The notes beneath the pieces were generated by a model, which was not told the origin of the DNA, ran no database searches, and was given only the letters and a program-made list of their open reading frames with translations. This document shows, one piece after another, positions 8,401 through 11,240 of a stretch of 11,240 bases of DNA. How positions within the stretch are numbered: the first letter of the stretch is position 1; every line of letters starts with the position of its first letter. Position numbers and translations under genes: made by a program. This DNA comes from JAPYTU01 sp036166735 (GTDB lineage Bacteria; Bacteroidota; Bacteroidia; Cytophagales; MED-G16). The stretch covers positions 1-11,240 of the forward strand of contig JAYZHG010000072.1 of the NCBI GenBank assembly GCA_036166735.1, read 5' to 3'.

Positions 8401-8452
8401 AAGGAAAAATAAAGATAATAGTTATTAAAGTTGATAGTAATTTAAATTTCAT
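5420..8452 (-). CDS. Large exported VPS10/BNR-repeat beta-propeller protein
   Basis: This 1010-residue protein has an N-terminal signal peptide (about 1-21) followed by a long array of BNR/Asp-box repeats (S/T-x-D-x-G-x-T-W). I count eleven, at residues 71, 126, 177, 235, 285, 331, 373 (N in place of D), 521, 588, 641 and 685, each within one or more beta-propeller domains of the sortilin/VPS10 or GH74-like type. The C-terminal third (about 735-1010) has no Asp boxes: a beta-rich stretch (NLRYPGATEFEGM at 821-833; IAPPGKYIIEMTINNEKYE at 845-863), then a helical tail with coiled-coil character (about 880-1010). Related proteins are often annotated as sialidase-like or glycosyl hydrolase BNR proteins, but no catalytic residues can be assigned from the sequence; a binding role is equally possible. 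The downstream ARH-fold lipoprotein starts 4 bp after its stop, so the two probably form one operon. No clear promoter was found before the ATG. Confidence 0.88.
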   Translation of the reverse strand: MKFKLLSTLITIIFIFPFNLQSFYNKDSLINHLEWRNIGPDRGGRSIAVSGSSSRINEYYFGAVGGGLWKTIDGGQTWKPVTDGQLKSSSVGAVAVSNSNPDVVYIGMGETELRGNIMQGDGVYKSIDAGKTWEHIGLEETQAISKIRVHPTNPDIVYVAALGHPYGENPERGVFKSTDGGKNWNKILFKSTKAGAIDLVMDANNPDVLYSTFWQVYRTPYKMLGGGPDCGIYKTIDGGKSWEDISENSGLPSRPLGKIGITVSPVNSNRLWALVEANDGGVYTSDDAGSTWLLINDERKLRQRAFYYSRIYADPKDENTVYALNTGFYKSVDGGKTFDKRIIVPHGDNHDLWIDPQNPMRMVNANDGGGCVSVNGGESWTDLDFPTSQFYHIMVTRDFPYMICGAQQDNSTMCIPSEGWNFKQARGPHKQYYYAIGGGESGYISQHPNKLDWFYAGSQGALLTKYDRSNGYRRDIQVYPRFFSGEPSSALPERWQWTFPIVFSPLNANKLYTCSQHVWVSEDDGQSWTKISPDLTYDDPNTLGDTGGIITNDMNGPEIYATVFALAPSNYDENVIWAGSDDGLVHITTDHGKTWQNITPKDMPKDTRISIIEESTHNPGTAYIAAKRYQMDDRKPYIWKTSDYGKTWDLIVNGIRKDDFIHVVREDLIVSGLLYAGGEHGVWVSYDNGDNWSSLSLNMPDTQISDLIVTDKDIVVGTHGRSIYILDDISPIREMSEVDLNKPHLYDTYYAARRVQNAEIKYYLPDDATSLNIKILDQKGNVVLEKEGLIEKDASEEESSWYGSDNKNPSMKKGLHTYIWNLRYPGATEFEGMIIWSARPQLGPIAPPGKYIIEMTINNEKYETSVDLIKDPRIHVSDDDINVQFNFAMEIRNQTDLANRSVIEIRNMKVHLDSIISKKSSNRSAKIKMLISKLEIIESSIYQVKNQSGQDPLNFPIRVNNRLAYLRKSVESGDGLPTKGSREVFKLLKDELLGYTNSLDKLKKEFNRYL

Positions 8453-8501
8453 AATTCTGAATTAAGGTTAGGTTGTTTAAAAAATAAATATATGAAATTT
8501 T

Positions 8502-8518
8502 ATTTTATTGAATAAAAT
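8502..8518. repeat. 17-bp A/T-only palindrome between sulfatase and BNR-protein genes
   Basis: ATTTTATT and AATAAAAT form perfect 8-bp arms around a single G, in the 96-bp gap downstream of the sulfatase gene and upstream of the BNR-protein gene. There is no GC stem and no U-run straight after it on the minus strand, so an intrinsic terminator is unlikely. It could be an operator, but in DNA this AT-rich such palindromes also arise by chance. Confidence 0.25.
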
Positions 8519-8548
8519 GAAAATCTTAGGATATTATTAAATGAGTAC

Positions 8549-10057
8549 TTAATTATTAAATCTTTTTAACCAATTTATCCTCTCTTCACTAAAATAAAAC
8601 TCTCTAGATGTAACAGGGGGAATATGATGTTCTAACAATGGAATTAATGATTTCTCAGGAATTTTAATTGGATTAATTGGTATATGAGAACGTAATTCAC
8701 CAACTATATTTTCATAAGAACCTTGACCTATTAGATTATACCATTCTTCATTATCATTTTCTAGATTATATAACTCCTCACTTCCATCTACATAATTAAT
8801 ATAATGCCAAGGACCTTTTCTAACAGAGTAGTCTGCAAAATCATAAGTTGTTATAATACTCCTATCAATTTTACGCTCAGGATTTTCAAGTAATTTAACT
8901 AAACTTTTACCGTCCAAATTATTATTTTGTGGCAAATCACACAATTCAACAAGCGTAGGATAAATATCTAATAATGAAGTTAAACTCTCCACATTTTTGC
9001 CATTATTACTTCCACTTGGTAAAACAGTAATACCTTCAGGAACTTTTATCATAAGCAAAGTTTTTATTACATTTTCCCATAAAGCAAATTTCCTCCAATG
9101 CATCTTTTCACCTAACTGCCATCCATGGTCTGACCATATAACAATTATTGTATTATCAGCATACTTACTCATTTTTAAATTTTCTAACAATTTACCGACC
9201 ATAGCATCTGCAAATGTGATGGATGCTAAATATCCACGAATTGCTTCTTTCCACTTACCTGCTTCTATAACATTTTTATGATAATTTCCTCCCCTACTAA
9301 TTAACTCCTTCGCCCTATCTCCCAAATCACTAGTGTCATTTTCTAACAGTTCTGGTATTGAAATATCTTCAAGAGGATACATATCAAAATATTTTTCAGG
9401 AACATACCATGGTAGGTGAGGTCTGTATATGCCACATGCTAAAAAAAAGGGTTTGTCATGATCTTTTCTTAACATATTAGATATGTATTCAACACTCTTA
9501 TAATCACTCGTTTCTTCATTTCCAACAGAGATACCCTCCCAATCAAAAGCGTTATACATATACTTAAAAGGAGGCATATTGACTGGAGCATCCTTAGGAA
9601 TATAATCTTTAGGCATATTATTAACTTGTGATGGATAGTAGTTATTCCAACTATCTGGATGAACCTGTGAATAATGGTAAATTTTTCCAGCACCCGCTGT
9701 ATAATAGCCATTATTTTTAAAATACTCAGCAAGAGTTGTAGCTTCAGCCATCTTAGGTACTTTTCTCCAATCTTGATAGTTTGAATACATCCCTGAATTA
9801 TACGTATGCAATCCAGTCATCATAGTAGATCGAGAAGGATTACAACCTGGACTAGTACAATAATTTTTAGTAAAATTTACAGACTCATTTGAGAAATCTG
9901 ATAAATATGGTGTAATCACTTGATTACTACCACCTAATGGCTCATTCCAATCATTTAAATCATCAATCGAAATAAATAAAACATTTGGATGATCTATTGT
10001 TTCATTCGTACAAGAAATAAAAAAAACTAAAACAAAAAGAAAAGTTATGTTTTTCAT
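8549..10057 (-). CDS. Iduronate-2-sulfatase-like exported lipoprotein sulfatase
   Basis: This 502-residue enzyme belongs to the type I (formylglycine) sulfatases. A lipobox ending in FISC gives Cys16 as the lipidation site. The active-site signature CNPSR has Cys72 as the residue converted to formylglycine. Metal ligands are Asp32-Asp33 (SIDDLND) and Asp310-His311 (WSDHGWQLGEK), with Lys125 (GAGKIYH), His214 (YRPHLPW) and Lys318 as expected substrate-site residues. The blocks YRPHLPWYVPEKYFDMYPLE and WSDHGWQLGE closely resemble human iduronate-2-sulfatase, so sulfate ester removal from a uronic-acid or other glycan is likely; the exact sugar is unknown. A maturation enzyme is needed for Cys72 and none is in the window. 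The start ATG overlaps the stop of the upstream membrane protein gene by 4 bp, so they are translationally linked. Anchoring is probably at the outer membrane or cell surface. Confidence 0.93.
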   Translation of the reverse strand: MKNITFLFVLVFFISCTNETIDHPNVLFISIDDLNDWNEPLGGSNQVITPYLSDFSNESVNFTKNYCTSPGCNPSRSTMMTGLHTYNSGMYSNYQDWRKVPKMAEATTLAEYFKNNGYYTAGAGKIYHYSQVHPDSWNNYYPSQVNNMPKDYIPKDAPVNMPPFKYMYNAFDWEGISVGNEETSDYKSVEYISNMLRKDHDKPFFLACGIYRPHLPWYVPEKYFDMYPLEDISIPELLENDTSDLGDRAKELISRGGNYHKNVIEAGKWKEAIRGYLASITFADAMVGKLLENLKMSKYADNTIIVIWSDHGWQLGEKMHWRKFALWENVIKTLLMIKVPEGITVLPSGSNNGKNVESLTSLLDIYPTLVELCDLPQNNNLDGKSLVKLLENPERKIDRSIITTYDFADYSVRKGPWHYINYVDGSEELYNLENDNEEWYNLIGQGSYENIVGELRSHIPINPIKIPEKSLIPLLEHHIPPVTSREFYFSEERINWLKRFNN

Positions 10058-10686
10058 TTTTTATATCTATTATAAAAAAATATTGACAAAGCATATATAA
10101 TAGGAGTAACTAAAATCCAACATGTTTGTGCTTGTAGTGTAATTGGACGTCCTACTATTTCAAATAAAGTAGGATTAAACCATGATCCAAGTGGACTCAT
10201 AGGGGCCCATGAAAGATCACCATTACTACCTAATTGCATATGATAAATAAATGCCTCTACATATATGTTTTGAATCAAAAACCAAAAAAGTAAAATGAAA
10301 AAAACCGGCCATTTCCATTCTAAGAATGGTGATTTCTTACCTCGATAAATAAATCGAGCTAATAATAAACCAATCCAAACTACTGTAACATCAGCCAATG
10401 AATTCAAAAACCAATTTAAATCAACAGGAATTGCACAAGTCAACATAGCACTTCTTCGTTCATCAACTGGCAAGCCTCCTGCTAAACCATAAGTAAGCCA
10501 TATTTCCCAGCCCAATGCAGCAATAATAAATGTGCAGATCAATGTGTATAATACTGATAAAGAAATTTTTCTGGTCCATAATGAATACAGCATCAATATA
10601 ATAGGTACAGAAGCAACAAAATAAATGCGTATAACAAGCCATAATTCAAAGTTGTTGAGTTCACAAAAATTAAGATTATCCAGCAT
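10054..10686 (-). CDS. Five-helix membrane protein of unknown function
   Basis: I do not recognise a family for this 210-residue protein. Hydrophobic helices are predicted at about 17-37, 42-62, 92-113, 126-147 and 185-205, with a short basic C-terminus (NRYKK). Loops carry a charged DERR at 75-78, a basic RGKK at 115-118, and an aromatic segment at 158-185 that includes the tryptophans of DLSW and GSWF and the stretch EIVGRPITLQAQTCW. There is no signal peptide beyond the first helix. The gene ends inside the sulfatase start (4-bp ATGA overlap), strongly suggesting a shared operon and a linked job, perhaps as a membrane partner of that sulfatase; this is inference. The start ATG at 10686 is 67 bp from a divergent start codon. 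Confidence 0.75.
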   Translation of the reverse strand: MLDNLNFCELNNFELWLVIRIYFVASVPIILMLYSLWTRKISLSVLYTLICTFIIAALGWEIWLTYGLAGGLPVDERRSAMLTCAIPVDLNWFLNSLADVTVVWIGLLLARFIYRGKKSPFLEWKWPVFFILLFWFLIQNIYVEAFIYHMQLGSNGDLSWAPMSPLGSWFNPTLFEIVGRPITLQAQTCWILVTPIIYALSIFFYNRYKK

Positions 10687-10753
10687 TACTTTAAAATTTA
10701 ACTTTTATATTATATTTAATTAATTTAAAATGATATTATATTTTATAAATCTA
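10687..10753. promoter_or_regulatory. Divergent intergenic region
   Basis: These 67 bp separate two divergent start codons and must hold the promoters for both transcripts unless they reach into the genes. The DNA is almost purely A/T, with a TTAATTAA palindrome and TATATTTA on the plus strand, an imperfect -7-type match. No TTG element at the expected distance was found in either direction. The GATAATNGTAGATT box is absent here. Confidence 0.4.
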
Positions 10754-11240
10754 ATGAGAAAACGCAACTTGTTTTGTGTTTATTTAATTCTTTTAAGCAC
10801 TGCTATTAACGCTCAAACAAATACTTTCAAAGTAATGGCATGGAATATTCTGCATGGAGCAAACGATATTAAAAATGGTAAAGAAAATGTAGTAAGAATA
10901 ATTAAAGAAATTGATCCAGATGTTGTTTTAATGGTAGAAACATATGGATCAGGTCCTTTCATTGCAAATTCTTTAGGTTATAATTTTCATTTGATTGCCT
11001 CTGAAGAAACAGCATTAGATGATCCTTCCACAAATTTGTCAATATATTCAAAACATCCATTCGGTAAGAGAATTGACACAAAATATCCATTCTATTTAGG
11101 GGGAATTGAAATTTTGATAAATGGCAAAAAAATACGTTTTTTTTCTAATTGGTTTCATTATTTGCCCTGGAACGATGCACCTGAAAAAATGGGTAAATCG
11201 GTAGAAGAATTATTGGAATGGGAAAAAAGTGAACATAAAT
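10754..11240 (+). CDS. Exported endonuclease/exonuclease/phosphatase-fold enzyme, 3' partial
   Basis: The first 162 codons are visible; the gene runs off the window. A signal peptide covers residues 1-20 (RKR, then a hydrophobic stretch ending AINAQ). The start of the EEP (DNase I/ sphingomyelinase-type) domain follows: WNILHG with Asn31 in the first metal-site strand, then VVLMVETYG with Glu62 as the metal-binding glutamate, then LSIYSKHPF (95-103) as the usual 'ILSR/YP' strand. The stretch SNWFHYLPW (131-139), His135, occupies the place of the usual N-T-H segment. The later catalytic D-N and D-H motifs lie outside the window. Substrate could be nucleic acid, phospholipid or phosphoester. 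An in-frame ATG 24 bp upstream (10730) would add eight residues, but the signal peptide favours 10754. Confidence 0.8.
   Translation, partial: MRKRNLFCVYLILLSTAINAQTNTFKVMAWNILHGANDIKNGKENVVRIIKEIDPDVVLMVETYGSGPFIANSLGYNFHLIASEETALDDPSTNLSIYSKHPFGKRIDTKYPFYLGGIEILINGKKIRFFSNWFHYLPWNDAPEKMGKSVEELLEWEKSEHK

Noticed and set aside
8502..8518. A/T palindrome as a terminator for the sulfatase gene
   Set aside because: No GC-rich stem and no immediate U-run; kept only as a low-confidence repeat.
9469..9732. 87-codon minus-strand frame inside the sulfatase gene
   Set aside because: It overlaps the sulfatase in another frame; the sulfatase reading frame is intact with all key motifs, so no frameshift or second gene is needed.
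10730..10756. Upstream in-frame ATG at 10730 as the start of the EEP-fold gene
   Set aside because: It would put eight uncharged residues before the RKR n-region; starting at 10754 gives a standard signal peptide.
1..11240. CRISPR array, tRNA, rRNA, transposon ends or defence genes
   Set aside because: No regularly spaced direct repeats, no cloverleaf or rRNA-like sequence, and no transposase, nuclease-helicase or restriction genes were found by reading both strands.

Overview
The window is strongly AT-rich and looks like part of the chromosome of a Bacteroidota member, most likely a marine flavobacterium-type organism. The reasons are short hydrophobic signal peptides starting MKK/MKN/MKR, several lipoproteins, no Shine-Dalgarno sequences, TAnnTT-type promoter elements, and a gene mix (iduronate-2-sulfatase-like sulfatase, VPS10/BNR-repeat protein, secreted ADP-ribosylglycohydrolase-fold lipoprotein, PIG-L deacetylase) common in marine Bacteroidota. 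The phylum assignment is inference; another AT-rich marine phylum with a similar gene set is not excluded. I see no tRNA, rRNA, CRISPR array, insertion sequence, integrase or phage gene, and no gap between genes above about 100 bp.

Layout. On the + strand, positions 6-1177 hold a two-gene unit: a four-helix membrane protein with a cytochrome b561-like histidine pattern, and a YceI-family periplasmic protein. It converges with a long run of minus-strand genes (1191-10686). In transcription order (right to left) these are: a five-helix membrane protein overlapping by 4 bp an iduronate-2-sulfatase-like lipoprotein; a 1010-residue VPS10/BNR beta-propeller protein followed after 4 bp by an ADP-ribosylglycohydrolase-fold lipoprotein; then four singly spaced genes for a PIG-L deacetylase, a small MORN-repeat protein, a SnoaL-like lipoprotein and a dienelactone-hydrolase-like serine hydrolase. 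At the right edge a divergent + strand gene begins that encodes an exported endonuclease/exonuclease/phosphatase-fold enzyme cut by the window end.

How the genes may work together. Seven of the eight minus-strand products carry a signal peptide, lipobox or membrane helices, so the run looks like an envelope-located hydrolase cluster. Sulfatase, deacetylase and glycohydrolase folds would suit breakdown of sulfated, N-acetylated glycans or glycoconjugates, but there is no SusC/SusD pair and no classical glycoside hydrolase here, so the substrate is unknown. The most notable non-coding signal is a near-identical element (TTTTGAA, 9 bp, GATAATNGTAGATT) directly before three consecutive genes (deacetylase, MORN, SnoaL), with its GATAATNGTAGATT half also before the fourth. 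It reads as a shared promoter or operator; at three of the four genes it ends 6 bp before the ATG, which predicts leaderless or nearly leaderless mRNAs.
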